Part shown: positions 21,937-33,998 of the stretch, piece after piece | How the letters are laid out: the number at the start of each line of letters is the position of its first letter | Position numbering within the stretch: position 1 is the stretch's first letter | From: Incurvaria masculella | Taxonomy: Eukaryota > Arthropoda > Insecta > Lepidoptera > Incurvariidae | Direction of reading: 5' to 3' | Length of the DNA stretch: 64,000 bases | Assembly (NCBI GenBank): GCA_946894095.1 | Contig: OX335642.1 | Coordinates: forward strand, 25,059,021 to 25,123,020 | The notes under the pieces: model-generated | Told to the model about the DNA's origin: nothing | The model's input: only the letters and a program-made list of their open reading frames with translations | Database searches by the model: none | Translations under genes and position numbers: made by a program

Positions 21937-22321
21937 TGAATGGCTAATACCACACAACTACCGTTATGATATTAGCCTAATACACCACATTCCCGAAGGA
22001 ATTAGGTGCCATGCCAGGACCTTCCCTTTATGAGCACGGCTGCATTGAACTGGATGGAAAACACGGACAATTTTTCATTGCCGCTTTAACCATAGTTTCA
22101 TCCAATGCAGTGGTACTAACTCGGGCGGGCTTAACCCTACTATCTTGTAGGGACCTACAGTTTTATATGGGTCCCGAACCATGGAACAGCTCGAATTCGT
22201 AACGAAATGCACTTATCCAACTCAGAACGAGACAGAAAGTGGTGCATGACTGAGCGAGGATTTGAACACAGACCTCTCGGATGAAAGGCAAGTCCTCTAG
22301 CCCCTAGACCACGAGCTGTTA
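21937..22321 (-). mobile_element. Full-length SINE, tRNA-headed
   Basis: From the reversed 3' end (CTGACATGAATGGCTAATAC) through the whole body to the head, whose minus-strand reading has GCTCGTGGTCTAGGGGCTAG and GTGTTCAAATCCTCGC. No poly(A) is preserved. Confidence 0.85.
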
Positions 22322-22618
22322 AACTTAGCTGTATCGTTTTGTTTTTGAATGTAAACATATACTTCGATTTATGAAACTGAACATTGATAGCTAATACCAC
22401 ACTTACGTCATTAAGAGAGTTGTTACCCTATCGATTCCCATACTACGGGCGATAACTGTTTAAATGCTGTATGTAATGTTTTACTAGGTTTTTGAAATTT
22501 TGAATTCTAAAATATATTATCGAATTTTTTATTATTAAATTTTTAATATTCCTTTTAGATGGAAAATATTGCCTTAAAAACATTAGAAAAAAGTTGTGTT
22601 TTTTTAGTTTTTAAGTTG

Positions 22619-23004
22619 TCAGCCTCAGTGGCTCAGTGGCGCGACACTTCGGCGATCGCTCTCCGAAGTTAAGCAACGCTGGGTCCGGTCTGGTCATTTG
22701 GTCTGGTGACCATTCGACCGTTGAGAGAGGCTGGCCGTGGTTCGGATTCCACGTTAAACTGTAGGTCCCCTTCCTTACTTACTAGATGGTAGGGTTAAAC
22801 CCGCCCGGGTTGGTACCATCGCATTGGATGAACGATGGTCGAAGCGGCAATGAAAATTGTCCGGGTTTTCCATCCAGTTCAATGTAGCCGTGCAATATAA
22901 GAAAGGTCCCGGCATGGCACCTAGTTCACATGTGGTGTGTTGGGCTAATACCATGACAGAAGGTGTGGTATTAGCCATCCATGTCCAGTCACATAAAAAA
23001 AAAA
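22619..23004 (+). mobile_element. SINE with 5S-rRNA-like head, full length
   Basis: Starts TCAGCCTCAGTGGCTCAGTG, carries CTCCGAAGTTAAGCAACGCT and a worn box C (TCTGGTGACC), joins the body at TGGTTCGGATTCCACG, and ends in AGTCACATAAAAAAAAAA. It agrees closely with 680-1057, so the two are members of one subfamily. Confidence 0.87.
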
Positions 23005-23404
23005 GTTTATTTTCGAATTCTTTTACTGAAAAATACCAATACTGCCAAAAAAATCAAATAATGCGGACACAGGACGTAGCTTTTTAAGTGATTTTTTTTT
23101 TATAATATCTGACAACTTTTAGGTAGGGAAACGTAATGGCCTGCCAAGCCATTCATCACTAGTTTAATGGCAGTCGTTGTGCAATATTGTGCCTGGGCCA
23201 ATGGACAATAATGCATTTCTTAAAATTTTCAAATCTTAGATTTCCCGGTGACTCCGTGCCGAAGAGAGATATACAGGGACGTCGTTTTAGAGTGGAGTGC
23301 ACCAACTCTGTTTGGTGAACATTTTAAAATACAAATACATCCGCCCTTAATTTTCACCTGAAGAAGAAAGATGATAGATCTATAATAATCATAACTATTT
23401 TTTT

Positions 23405-23690
23405 TTTGCGACCTGACATGGATGGCTAATACCACACAACTACCGTTATGATATTAGCCTAATACACCACATTCCCGAAGGAATTAGGTGCCATGCCCGG
23501 ACCTTCCATTTATGAGCAATGCTACATTGAACTGGATGGAAAACACGGACACTTTTTTTCATCCAATGCGATGGTACCAACCCGGACGGGCAAAACCCTA
23601 CCACCTAGTAGGGGAAGGGGACCTACAGTTTTACATGGATTCCGAACCATGAAGCAGCTCGCATTCGTGACGAAATGCACTTATCGAACT
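23405..23690 (-). mobile_element. SINE, head missing
   Basis: ACCTGACATGGATGGCTAAT to GCATTCGTGACGAAATGCAC; the tRNA-like head is missing. The T-run just before it is the reversed poly(A). Confidence 0.8.
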
Positions 23691-23734
23691 ATTATATTAC
23701 TAACCAAAGTTTGTGCTCTTAAGCCCAACTACCA

Positions 23735-23900
23735 CACCTACTATCGTGGTAAAAACTCACCACACTGGAACTATGTCTAATGCCAGAACCTTCCGGCTAC
23801 ATTGAGCTGGACGGAAAACATGGATCATTTTCATTGCCGATTGGACCGTTGTTGATTGAATGCGATGGTACCAATCCAGGTGGGATTAACCGTGCAACCT
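23735..23900 (-). mobile_element. SINE fragment
   Basis: Worn family words ACATTGAGCTGGACGGAAAA and GAATGCGATGGTACCAAT. Confidence 0.6.
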
Positions 23901-24015
23901 GTTGTTGTAATGGATGGCAAATGGAGGCCTACGTCCAGCAGTGGACAGCAGAAGGCTGAAGAATAAATGGAAGATGAAAGGAAGAATAAAAGGATGAAGA
24001 ATAAGTGAAAATCTG
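23901..24015 (+). mobile_element. LINE 3' end (RTE-type tail)
   Basis: AATGGAGGCCTACGTCCAGC followed by AGTGGACAGCAGAAGGCTGA and a GAAGAATAA-rich simple tail. This is the standard end of a very common lepidopteran LINE family. Confidence 0.7.
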
Positions 24016-24929
24016 CCGCCCCTAAGACCTCTACATTTTCGCCCCTAGGCCGCGCCCTAAACGTCTACCGCTTCTAGGCCGCGGCCTATACGACCCATTA
24101 GCAAGTCCAACGCTGACACTGGGATTCGAACCTCACATACACCAGCTTGAATGTAGTTAGAAGGGTCAATATCCAAGATAGCTGCGCGCAGCAAGTGCTT
24201 TGCGGCGACCGCGAGTACGATTATGATAATGAATGTCGGTAAAGCAATCAGGTGTGTTAGTAAATAATAATTAGTTTATTTGAACGCCGTTGCAACACCT
24301 CCGGGCTGGGCAATGAGCCATGCACTTCCGCCAGAATACGAATCGATATTCCGTAGCGGGATCACGAAATACAGGTTTCCTTAGTTGCTCGTATATCCGT
24401 GGTGTAGGGTGTAGGGTGCGAAGACAGCAAGTTCGAATATCAGGATATGAAATTCTTCTTCAATATAAAAATATACTTGCCATATCTTGTCAAAAAAGCT
24501 TAAATTTTTCCAAACAATTCAAAAAATCCAGGCAGCACGACTGTGGAACTCGATACGATGCTGTCCGACAGTCCGTTTCAGAATAAATTTAAGCTGACAT
24601 TCCCTGCATTCCGAAATGCGTACATTGCAAATATCGCAGAGAAAGCGAATACAGTGAATACTTGTGTTCCGAATTGATATCTCTGCTCATAGCCACAATC
24701 GCACGATATCAAATCGGAACTAATTTGAGCAGACATATGTGCCAAAGCCTAACCTAACTACCTCGAAAATGCCTTGTAACACTGCATTCCGAAATGCGTA
24801 TATTCGGGAGAATTCACAATGTACGGGTATCATGGAGGTGTATCTTCACCTCCAATCCACCACCTTCCAATATAGATGAGGAGGCACTAAGAGTTTTGGG
24901 TCCACCCAAACTACGCGACCTACGAGCCC
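24016..24929. other. No gene seen
   Basis: Contains GGGATTCGAACCTCACAT (box-B-like, reversed) at about 24121 and a CCCCTAGGCCGCG motif that recurs in altered form at about 32475. Otherwise nothing recognisable. Confidence 0.4.
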
Positions 24930-25195
24930 CTGACAGGACATGGTTGCTTAAACGCAAAACTGTGTGCTCTGGGTCTAACCGGCAATGGGGTGCGCGAATG
25001 CGAAGAAGAAGACGAGGATGCAGATCATGTTATGTGGCGTTGCAGGAAGTATGAGACTGAATGGGAAGGGTCTACATGTGCAACTAGTTTTAGAAATGGC
25101 CTGGTTTCCTACCTACCTTGTGGTATCGGGAGGCTGTAGTTCACTGGCTGTGTTTAAGCTGGCCATAGCCAGCCTCTTACAAACTTTAGTTGTGA
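24930..25195 (+). pseudogene. LINE ORF2 C-terminal relic (R1/jockey-like)
   Basis: Across two frames: GVRECEEEDEDADHVMWRCR, KYE, then SFRNGLVSYL. The 'C....EDxxHVxWxC' knuckle is typical of the C-terminus of R1/jockey-type elements. Stops and shifts break it. Confidence 0.5.
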
Positions 25196-25299
25196 TGTGA
25201 CCACCTACGGTTGGTTACAAGAGAAAAGGTCTCAATGCTAGCCGATACGGTGGCTCTTGATATGACGTTGATGCTGTTGAGTCAGCGTGTTCTTTTTAA

Positions 25300-25420
25300 A
25301 CTGGGCATGGATAGCTAACCAAACCGATCATGATGATACCGAACACAACGCATGGATACTTGATGGATAACACGGACGTTCATTCAATGCGATTGTACCA
25401 ACCCGGGCGGTGACTTTTGA
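25300..25420 (-). mobile_element. SINE fragment
   Basis: CTGGGCATGGATAGCTAA and CATTCAATGCGATTGTACCA with the middle deleted. Confidence 0.55.
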
Positions 25421-26399
25421 TATGACGTTGACCGTAAATGTAAGAGCCAGGGTCTTACAAAGCGCCTGGCGTAAATTAGAATGTGAAGACCTCCTCGAGT
25501 CGCCTTGTGTGGGTGCGCAAGTGTGGTGCAGCGTTGTGGTGTGGGTCAGGAACCTAGATATCATACTGATTCACCGCTGCGCCGCGCCACCCGCATACTA
25601 AACAGCTGCGCATACGAGTTTGGTGTCGAAGTAAGCAGGTGAGTACTCGTGCAGTGTGTATTGTACACAAAATGCAGACGATTTTTTCAACATTTATTAT
25701 CTAAGCACAGGATATGCGTTTCTGGCTTCAAAATGCACTGGACAGTCGGTGGCAAAATAAAAAATAAGTTCATCACATCGGGACAGATGATCGAAGTGTC
25801 AATGAAAATTTCTCGTATTCATCGCCCCGTTCAATGTGTTTATTGTGTTTTTGTACAACTTAGATGTACATAATTTCTCAAGCTTACACGTAAGCCGAGT
25901 CCATCCCCTTCCAAGCGCCAGCGGTGCGCATTAACCAAATCCTTGTTAATCCTTAAATCCTGTTATCTCTGCGCAGGCGTTGGCGCGTGGAAGAAGAAGG
26001 AATCGGCTCGCGCCAGGGACTGTAACTTCGCCGGCAATGGATTCGAATGCTAACCTAAGCACCTTAATTCATTTTCGTAAAAAAACATTATCACTTTATG
26101 TTTCGAAACCCACTGTTCCCCGCCTCATCCTGCGTACTGTGTGCGCGTGCGCAGGTGCGGAATCGGATTCGAGCCGAGTCCTCCGTGTGTCACGTCGCAT
26201 TGTTCCTCGCCATAGATAATGTTCCTCGCCCACTTACACACATACGGAGGGGTCACTGACACACTTTGGGACTTCAAAATATTTATGTTTTTCCAGTTTT
26301 TAGCAAACCAATAAGTTATGCTAAATATGGCTCTTAGATCCCACGCGCAAAATCTACATACGCTTATTAGTATATCAACAGTTAACGGTTTTATTCAGT

Positions 26400-26745
26400 T
26401 GAACGTCGTACATATAACATGCATGGTGTTTCGGGATATGTAACAGAAACTTCGGGAATAGAACGAACTAAGCCTCCGCTGTCCGTCCGTCCGTCCGTCT
26501 GTCACAGGGCTGTATCTCATGAACCGTAATAGGTAGGCAGCTGAAATGTTCATAGTGTGTGTATATATAATATTTTGCCGCTATAACAACAAATAGGTAA
26601 AATAAAAAAACAATAAAAATTAAAGGGGGGTCCCATACAAAATACGTCCATTTTTTTTCTGTAAAATTTTGTACGATGATACGGAACCCTTCGTGTGCGA
26701 GTCCGACTCGCACTTGGCCGTTTTTTTAGAAATGACGATCCGGGG
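26400..26745 (-). repeat. (CGGA)n-bearing interspersed repeat
   Basis: Reverse of the 27172 copy: GTCCGTCCGTCCGTC microsatellite, CTGTATCTCATGAACCGTAA, AGCGGCAAAATA in reverse, then GTCCGACTCGCACTTGGCCG. 25421-26399 holds no recognisable gene. Confidence 0.8.
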
Positions 26746-26894
26746 CTGGTCCCCATACATTTTGTTGAAGTGACGTGAGCCGTCCATGTCAGTTTCCATT
26801 AAAAAAAAACGAAACATTTTTCGAAAGCATCTAGTCGATGTAAATACAATTACAATCAAAACACAACATTCCGCAGGTTTTTGCCGCCCTAAGC

Positions 26895-26965
26895 CCGGGC
26901 CTACTCGGCCTGCAGGGAAATCCCTAAGGGGTCCATGGACCCAACTTTAAGAAACCCTGGTCTAA
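26895..26965 (-). mobile_element. hAT-like terminus
   Basis: On the minus strand CAGGGTTTCTTAAAGTTGGG, close to the CAGNGNTTCTCAAACTT terminus of many hAT elements. No partner end found. Confidence 0.4.
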
Positions 26966-27171
26966 AGGCAACACGGTCCGCCCACAGGCAGGCCTGCGAC
27001 TTATGAGTCACAAGACGCGCCTCGGACAGGTGGAGGTCTCGACCTCACTGCAGCTGCCGCCGCTGCCTCCGCCACCTCCGCCGTGAGGGCGTGCCATATT
27101 ACGCATCTCTTGGCTCTAGGGGGCTACTCATGAAGCGAACACACAGTTCTAAGAAGTAGTCATTCTCTAAA

Positions 27172-27498
27172 AACCGGCCAAGTGTGAGTCGGACTCGCAC
27201 ACGAAGAGTTCCGTACCATCGTACAAGATTTAACACAAAAAAAAAACAGTTTTTTTTGTATGGGACCCCCCTTTAATTTTGATTATTTCTTTATTTTACC
27301 TATTTGTTGTTATAGCGGCAAAATATATACACACACTATGAACATTTCAGCTGCCTACCTATTACGGTTCATGAGATACAGCCCTGTGACAGACGGACGG
27401 ACGGACGGACAGCGGAGGCTTAGTAATAGGGTTCGTTCTATTCCCTAAGTTTCTGTTACATATTCCGTTTTCACCCTTTGGGTACGGAACCCTAAAAA
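27172..27498 (+). repeat. (CGGA)n-bearing interspersed repeat
   Basis: AACCGGCCAAGTGTGAGTCG, GTTCCGTACCATCGTACAAG, TTGTTATAGCGGCAAAATAT, a (CGGA)n run, then TGGGTACGGAACCCTAAAAA. GGTTCCGTACC near the left end and GGTACGGAACC at the right end are inverted. Copies also at 26400, 53647, 55222 and 61065. Confidence 0.85.
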
Positions 27499-28639
27499 TG
27501 TGTGCTGTTAGCCTACCCTTCTTGGAAAGGTTTTTAAAAAAACAAGTTTACTAGCTAAAAGAAGTTTATTATTATTCACACGGATAGTTCACTTTGTTCA
27601 ACACTAAAACTATGTATATTGTAGAAAATAGACACGTCAGTTGCTATGACCGAATTAGAAAGCAGGAATAGTACTCGAAGGGAGGGTATAACAGACTGGC
27701 AAAAGAGCGCGTGGCGCGATCGTTTATGTAGTATGTTATGTGTATAACAGTACTAATTTTTTTCAATATGGAGGAAGTTGACTACTCGTTGTGATAACTT
27801 CTCGTGTTCGCTCCATAAGTCAAAATTCTTGACGATTAAAGACCGTATTCAAAGTACATTGCAAAGTCTTACCTAGGAAATGCTGAATTATATGTATTTA
27901 TTTAATTATTGAAAGGAAAACGACCGGCTAACGAAGCATCAAATACACAAATTAAAGTAAAACATCACAAATAGTCCAAAAAGTTTTCACAAATATCAAT
28001 TACGTATCGAAAATCTCTTAATTAAAGTGTAACTATGGAAAATAATTGTGATTAATGTTTTCAACATGCATGATTTCTTTATAATATCTACTCTGAGAAG
28101 TAGAAGAGAGGGTTCACATAGCACCATAATATGGTGTATACTTATACTCACTTTCTCTGATTGACTCAACTAACCGGAATGCAGGCAGAGCCTAGTCCGG
28201 GCTAACCTCGCATATTTTCTCAGATCAGTACTGATTCAGGCCCGATTTCATCAAGAAACGACGCGTTCTGATACACACACACAATACAAGTGCCCACAAG
28301 GCACTTATTTTTTATTTTTAGTGGTGTACTATAATATCTCTTCTCTATACAGTATATAAAACCAATCGAATTAATTGAACCAACTTTTAATAAACACAAG
28401 ATCATTGTATCTCGCTCTAACGCCAAAGCTAGTTGCCGTCTGAGGCTCACTGGCAAGCAAAATGACTCGGCGGGACCTAAACGCAAACTCGCGCGCCCGC
28501 TCGGGACCGACAGGCTTGCTGGCCAGCAAACGAGACTATCTGATTGAGAACCCTCTAAACGATTGAGAAACTCATTTCTGACGAAAGGTAGACCGCATCA
28601 AGTATTAAGTAATGGATATAAAAGGCAAATTTTTATCTA
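27499..28639. other. No gene seen
   Basis: AT-rich, short frames only. Confidence 0.45.
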
Positions 28640-29250
28640 AAAAAAATTCATGAGAAAAGATGTCCGAAACACCTGAACTTCATCCTAAAAGAAAGGTACT
28701 GTGAATATTTAATATTTCTGGGTACAGCGGTTCCGGAGAGTATGTTTCTTGCTTTATTTTTGCATGAAAATGTGAACATATCGGCCTCGTTTATCCCCTT
28801 GATAGTTTAATTTTGTAAAATCCGTTGTGAGCGAGCCTTTTCGTCGCAAAAAGAAGTTACTGAAAATTTTAAGTTTCTAGGATAATTGGTTTCAGAGATT
28901 TCCACATGAGTGGTTTTCGCCTAAATATGTTCATTTTGGCCTGTACTAACCTCTAATATTAGGATTTCCAAAAATATTTTCTTCGTAAGCATTCCTGTCT
29001 TTAAAAAAACCTACTCATACATTTCTGGGTTCAGCGGCTCCAGAGATTTAAAATTTGTACAATTTGCCCTCGTTTACCCCCCTTAACAGTGAATAAAAAA
29101 AACTCTCTACTACAACTACAAGAAAGCTACCTACTGTTGATAAAAAAAATGGTATTTCTGGGCTCATTGGTTCCGAAAATTCGTTGTGGATTGTATTTAA
29201 GTACCAAACTACTGAACCGATTTTGATAAAAAAATAATGGGACCATACCA
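28640..29250. repeat. Four diverged ~150 bp tandem repeats
   Basis: A motif like TTTCTGGGTTCAGCGGTTCC recurs at about 28718, 28872, 29020 and 29154, each followed by related sequence that often includes CTCGTTTA.CCCC. Confidence 0.55.
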
Positions 29251-29610
29251 CGTAAAGTACAACACAGTGGTATAGGAACCGCTAACGCACAATCCCTAAG
29301 TCGTCTCTTGAGAATGTGGGCACTAAAAAAGATAAGACGCCGCAAACGAGCCGGAAACTCAAATCATGCGTCTATGCTTCGCTACATGTGCTTCCACGAG
29401 GAAATTCGGCAGCCTCAATTGCTACCCATCCCACCTGCTGCAGTGCTATTGAACGGTGAGACTGTGGGTGGCATGTGGGTGCGTGACCCACTTAGCTCGC
29501 AGTTCATGGCTACCAAAAATAACATATTATATGATCAATTACTCTTGTTGTTGAGGCATCAACATTAGAACTCCTAATGATATTACGACAATTAGCAGAA
29601 AATTCGATAG
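29251..29610 (+). other. Short open frame, unrecognised
   Basis: An 86-codon frame (29308-29568) begins MRMWALKKIRRRKRAG. I see no domain, and no splice or promoter context supports it. Confidence 0.25.
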
Positions 29611-29615
29611 TTTCT

Positions 29616-29690
29616 GGATGGCTCAGTGGGTAGAGCATGAATTTATCGTGCAGTGGGCCGTTGCGACACGATCTTGACGCTTATGTTATG
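29616..29690 (+). mobile_element. tRNA-derived SINE head fragment
   Basis: TGGCTCAGTGGGTAGAGC is a strong tRNA box A. The box B position is degraded. 29691-30400 holds nothing recognisable. Confidence 0.45.
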
Positions 29691-30569
29691 GCTACTAGCC
29701 CACTCTCCTCCCCGTCATCTTGAACGCTCGATGGCCGTCAGCCCAATCAAGAACACCCAACCTCCGCCTGATCACATTGGTAGGTTAGGTTCCGTTTATG
29801 TAAATGAGTAGGGCATATCTCGAATTGGCCTCTATTTACTGTGTAATAACAAACATACAATACGTGACCCCTACTTCCAAACAGCCGTTATGGAAAATTG
29901 TGCTAATGTAATTTTTCGTAGGTAGTGCTTTCAGGGGCACCTGTACATATATGCGTATAAATGTGCATTTTTATTTATAAACACCACATAACTTTCATAG
30001 TCGTCCGTAAACCTACCCGCCGCGTGCGTGATCCACAGACATCGCATCCGTTGCCCGCCATTTCGTACGTGACAGCTCCCAACATGGCGGCTCTGCTTCA
30101 AACTTAGCATTGGCACCCAATTAGTACTTCCGCTTTTGTTTTAACGTCCTGTTTGACCTCTATTTGAAACGTTAGTTGTTACTTGCATACAGCAAGGTTA
30201 TGTTAAATTTACTATGCCAGTTTTCATCAGTTTTCACCTTACCAGTAACAGTGTATGCACTCATGAAGCGAACACGATTTCGAGTCACAGATGAAAGTGA
30301 AACGCTTTCGCCTTACGTCATCAAACATTAAATGTTATGTCGTGTCATTGCACTCTTATTAGAATAATTAGAAAGAGACAACACGAGGGTGACTGGTGGC
30401 TAAGGGCCCATTCGCATTAGGCGGTTGAACCGAGGCGGCGCGCCGCCCCTGGCGGTTGAGCAAGCGGTTTTCAAGGCGGTCCAACCGAGGCGGTTTAATC
30501 GCCCGGCAGGCGGCTGAATCGCCTCGGTTGCTTGAAGCTGCTTGGCTTCATTTTCGCGAGTATTTCTTC

Positions 30570-30726
30570 ATGATGGACGTGGAAGAAGTGGCTGCGCTTG
30601 TGTATTTGCACACCCTCAATCGGCGTCGTCAACGAAAGGCCAGAATAAAAAAGTATAGGATTCATCCTTTGCTAGAATCTCGCAGAGAAAAGGGTATATT
30701 TGTAATATTTTTCAACGAACTAAAAA
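30570..30726 (+). pseudogene. Harbinger transposase N-terminus, truncated
   Basis: Reads MMDVEEVAALVYLHTLNRRR, then KKYRIHPLLESRREKGIFV and FNELKK. The 'R..W.HPL...R...G.F..L..EL' pattern is the start of PIF/Harbinger (DDE_Tnp_4) transposases. The whole catalytic domain is deleted. Confidence 0.7.
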
Positions 30727-30815
30727 AGTCTGTCGTGGTATTCCGCGTGCTTTTGGTTCCATATAGCTTCCCTTTTTTCAACTTCGTCAATAAACCTCTC
30801 GGTATCGAAACTCAT
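30727..30815 (-). pseudogene. MADF-domain partner protein N-terminus, truncated
   Basis: Reads MSFDTERFIDEVEKREAIWN, then QKHAEYHDR. This is the start of a MADF/Myb-like DNA-binding domain, as in the second protein encoded by Harbinger elements. It runs into the transposase fragment from the opposite side. Confidence 0.65.
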
Positions 30816-31311
30816 CGCGAGTGTGCAGGATACACGTGCTCTCCTCCTTGATTTTACGACGCCACTGAACCGCCCAGTGCGAACAGCGAACCGCGCGGCG
30901 CGCCGTCCGTCGCGCCGCCACACTCTAGCCAGCCGCGGCGGTTGGGGCGGCCGAACCGCCATAATGTGAACAGATCGAGCGGTTTCCATACTAAATGTGT
31001 ATTCTGAAGAACCGCCTCGGGTGAACCGCCTAGTGCGAATGGGCACTAAGATTCCATTAGATCGAAAGATTTGTGACTCACCGGTGAGTAACCAGTAACT
31101 CACAGGTGACAATCTTATGAGTAGACCCCCGGTGCTATCTATACATTCGTATCTGAAGTGCACTTATATCGCCATATTCTGGTAGTTATCAGTCTTGTCT
31201 ACAGAAGAGAAAAAATAAGTAAGTAAGTAGAAGTGTCATTTGAGCGCTACCCGAGCCACCGCCCCGCGCCGCCGCCGGCGCCGTCTCCGCATGGACATAC
31301 CTCCAGCGTCT

Positions 31312-31349
31312 CGTCCAGCGTCCATGTACCTTTGCATGGACGCTGGACG
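31312..31349. repeat. Perfect 15 bp hairpin
   Basis: CGTCCAGCGTCCATG, 8 nt loop, CATGGACGCTGGACG. It lies in a GC-rich patch with no recognised gene. Confidence 0.85.
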
Positions 31350-31389
31350 TACCATCGCGTTTCCATAAACATAAAACCTCCAAAACAAC

Positions 31390-32520
31390 TGCGACTATGG
31401 CTACTCATAGGTGTAGGTTTAAGTTGGGTTGAAGGTTTTGGAAACGACAGCAGACACGTTTCCTACCTTGTTTGATCTGGGCTTGTAGGTACTTATGGAA
31501 TGAACACCAGTGGCTGTCATTCTCTATATAGGAAAAATGTATAGACGTTTCCTACCCGAAAGAGACATAAATTTGAGGTCTCTTTCTGGCGTGCTGTCGT
31601 CAACGATAGAGAAAAAGGGACTTAGGAATTCCTTGTCTTTACAGTGTATATATATTACGGTTAAAGTCCGATGTTGGTTAAAGTCCGAAATATTTTTCTT
31701 TCCTGCAGGTTTTTGGATTTCTGCACTTATATCCATGTTTAGTGCACTAATTAAGAGGCGATTGACAAAACTAGAATGACTCGTGTAAAAAGGTTGAAAG
31801 CTGTCATTCCATGAGTAACAAAGTGTAAGTGATCAACGGTGAGTCACAGGTGACTGTAATTCACTCGCCATTTTTGAATCTCTGATAATGATGGGTGGCC
31901 ATAGCAGTTTGTTTACTGTTGGTAAGCTCAGAAATAAAACACACTTTTATCAAAACTTTTTTTTCCAAGAAGCATTACTTTTTATTATTTCATGGTTACA
32001 TTTTATTTATTTAATCACTTTTAATACTGTCGACTAGTTAGTAACTTTCTAGTTGATTGGTGGCAAAAAAATCCAAAGTTTAATGACAGTCCAAATTTGG
32101 CAAAAATCTGCCAACAGAACCGGTGTTCAGTTGATCAAAATTGAATTCTACCTCTTTCTCTAATTACTTTCCACAGGTAGATAAAGAAAAAAATTATTAC
32201 AATGATGATGTATTTTTCATGCATTAAAAAATCAAGTATAAACACCAAAAACAATTACAATTACACCCAGAAGTCATTAAAATAAATCATGTCATGTCAG
32301 TACATTTTAAATCTATGTTACTATTTGAAATAAATGCATTTTCAATTAAATTGACATGTGCCTATAGTTATCCAATACTTGTAAAATCTAATGTCGATTG
32401 CTTTAAACAATAGAGTAAACCCATGTTAAACAAAAGTCAAAGAGGCGCTACCACTTGATTTGATGATTGCCACCCCTAGGCTGCAGCTGCCACCCCAGGC
32501 CATGGCCTATACGGCCTTTT
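31390..32520. other. No gene seen
   Basis: AT-rich; the overlapping frames at 31510-31779 match nothing. GTGAGTCACAGGTGACTG at about 31840 resembles words at 31075 and 34910, suggesting an old repeat. Confidence 0.4.
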
Positions 32521-32521
32521 T

Positions 32522-32932
32522 TTATACAACCTGACGTGGATGGATAATACCACACCACTACTGTTATGATATTAGCCTAATACACCACATTCCCGAAGGA
32601 ATTAGGTGCCATGCCAGGACCTTTCCTTTATGAGCACGGCTACATTGAACTGGGTGGAAAACACGGACAATTTTTAATTGCCGCTTCGACCATCTTTTCA
32701 TCCAATGCGATGGTACCAACCCGGGCGGGCTCAAACCCTACCACCTAGTAGGGGAAGGGGACCTACGGTTTTACATGGATTCCGAACCATGGAGCAGCTC
32801 GCATTCGTGACGAAATGCACTTATCGAACTCGGAAAGAGAAAGAAAATGGTGCATGTCGGGGCGAGGAATTGAACCCAGACCTCTGGTACGCTAGGCCAG
32901 TCCCCGCGCCACTAGGCTACGAGCCGCTAAAA
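32522..32932 (-). mobile_element. Full-length SINE, tRNA-headed
   Basis: A T-run (reversed tail), the complete body, and a head with (minus strand) GCTCGTAGCCTAGTGGCGCG and TGGGTTCAATTCCTCGCC. The best preserved complete tRNA-headed copy in the window. Confidence 0.88.
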
Positions 32933-33639
32933 ATTGGCAAATCCACCGCTGAATATGCCAGAGTGTGTGGAAAATTGATCCCACAAATTTGCAAGAGAAG
33001 ATGCATTGCAAATAAAATGAAAACAATGTAAATTCTGCCACCTAGTGAACAAGGACCGTATTATTAGGTAATTAACACGAAAATCACTCCAAAATATGTT
33101 ACTAAAGAACATATATATACGGGACAGCTTGTGACAGAGCATTCTGCAAAATGGCAGGACTAGTTTTCTCCATTATAGGAACTCAATTCAAATTGCTTAT
33201 AATAAATAAAATAAGATAAAACTGTTTTCCTTATCTGTTTAAGTACTGCAGATAATAAAAGTTCGGAAAAGTTACATCTCGGTTCGGAAAAGTTGTCTCG
33301 TCTGAAGAACTGAATATACGGGTTCAGAAAATTTACGTCTCATCTGCAGCCTTCTATTTACTTCGCTGCTGCCCCTTCGCGCTATTTATAGTTATGAAGG
33401 ATTTTTCTACGATAGCTGGGGTCTAAATATGTATCATCAAAAGCAATTTTGTTTTTCCTATGGTGACAAAAGAAACACTAGATAACTATAGGCGCATCTC
33501 TGCCACGCTCAGTTATCATTTAAACTTAAGCCCCTATGTTTAGTTTATTAATTTATAAATTGCAACATTTGTTTATATTCTCGTATAAAAATAACGTAAC
33601 TACAACACATCTGCTATAAAACAACACAGTTAAGCCTCC

Positions 33640-33889
33640 AGCCAACTCATAAGCGGATAGCTTTCTCTATGCTCATAATTTTTACGTGTTGCTAGGAACT
33701 CCGGCACTTTAAAACTAACCAAATACTTTAACACACAACTTAGAAACATCAACATTGCCAAATTGGAGAGGTTTATTTGCTTATATATAAATAGTAACAC
33801 TAATATTACATATTAAGCTACTTGTGTAATTTGTTTCATTAACTGTCTAATAAAGAAATTTGAATTTGAATTTGAATTTGAATTTGAAA
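33640..33889 (+). mobile_element. LINE 3' end with (TTTGAA)n tail
   Basis: CTGTCTAATAAAGAAATTTG leads into (TTTGAA)n at 33859-33889: a poly(A)-signal-like word and short repeat tail, as in many lepidopteran LINEs. 32933-33639 shows no gene. Confidence 0.55.
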
Positions 33890-33998
33890 TGGGGGCTAGA
33901 TTACTAATTCCAAGCCTCAAAGGTTTTAATAATTTTATAATCATTTTTAAAACGTCTGTTTATATCAATCAAGTTTTTGAAGTTCGTCGCATTTTAAA

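Larger units (their letters stand above)
30404..31046. mobile_element. PIF/Harbinger deletion derivative (643 bp)
   Basis: Inverted ends GGGCCCATTCGCATTAGGCG (left) and GTGCCCATTCGCACTAGGCG (right, reversed), flanked by TAA on both sides (30401-30403, 31047-31049), the 3 bp target duplication of this superfamily. The interior keeps the 5' ends of two oppositely oriented genes, both cut at about 30727. Subterminal DNA carries several GGCGGTTGAACCG-like repeats, possible transposase binding sites. Confidence 0.82.
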
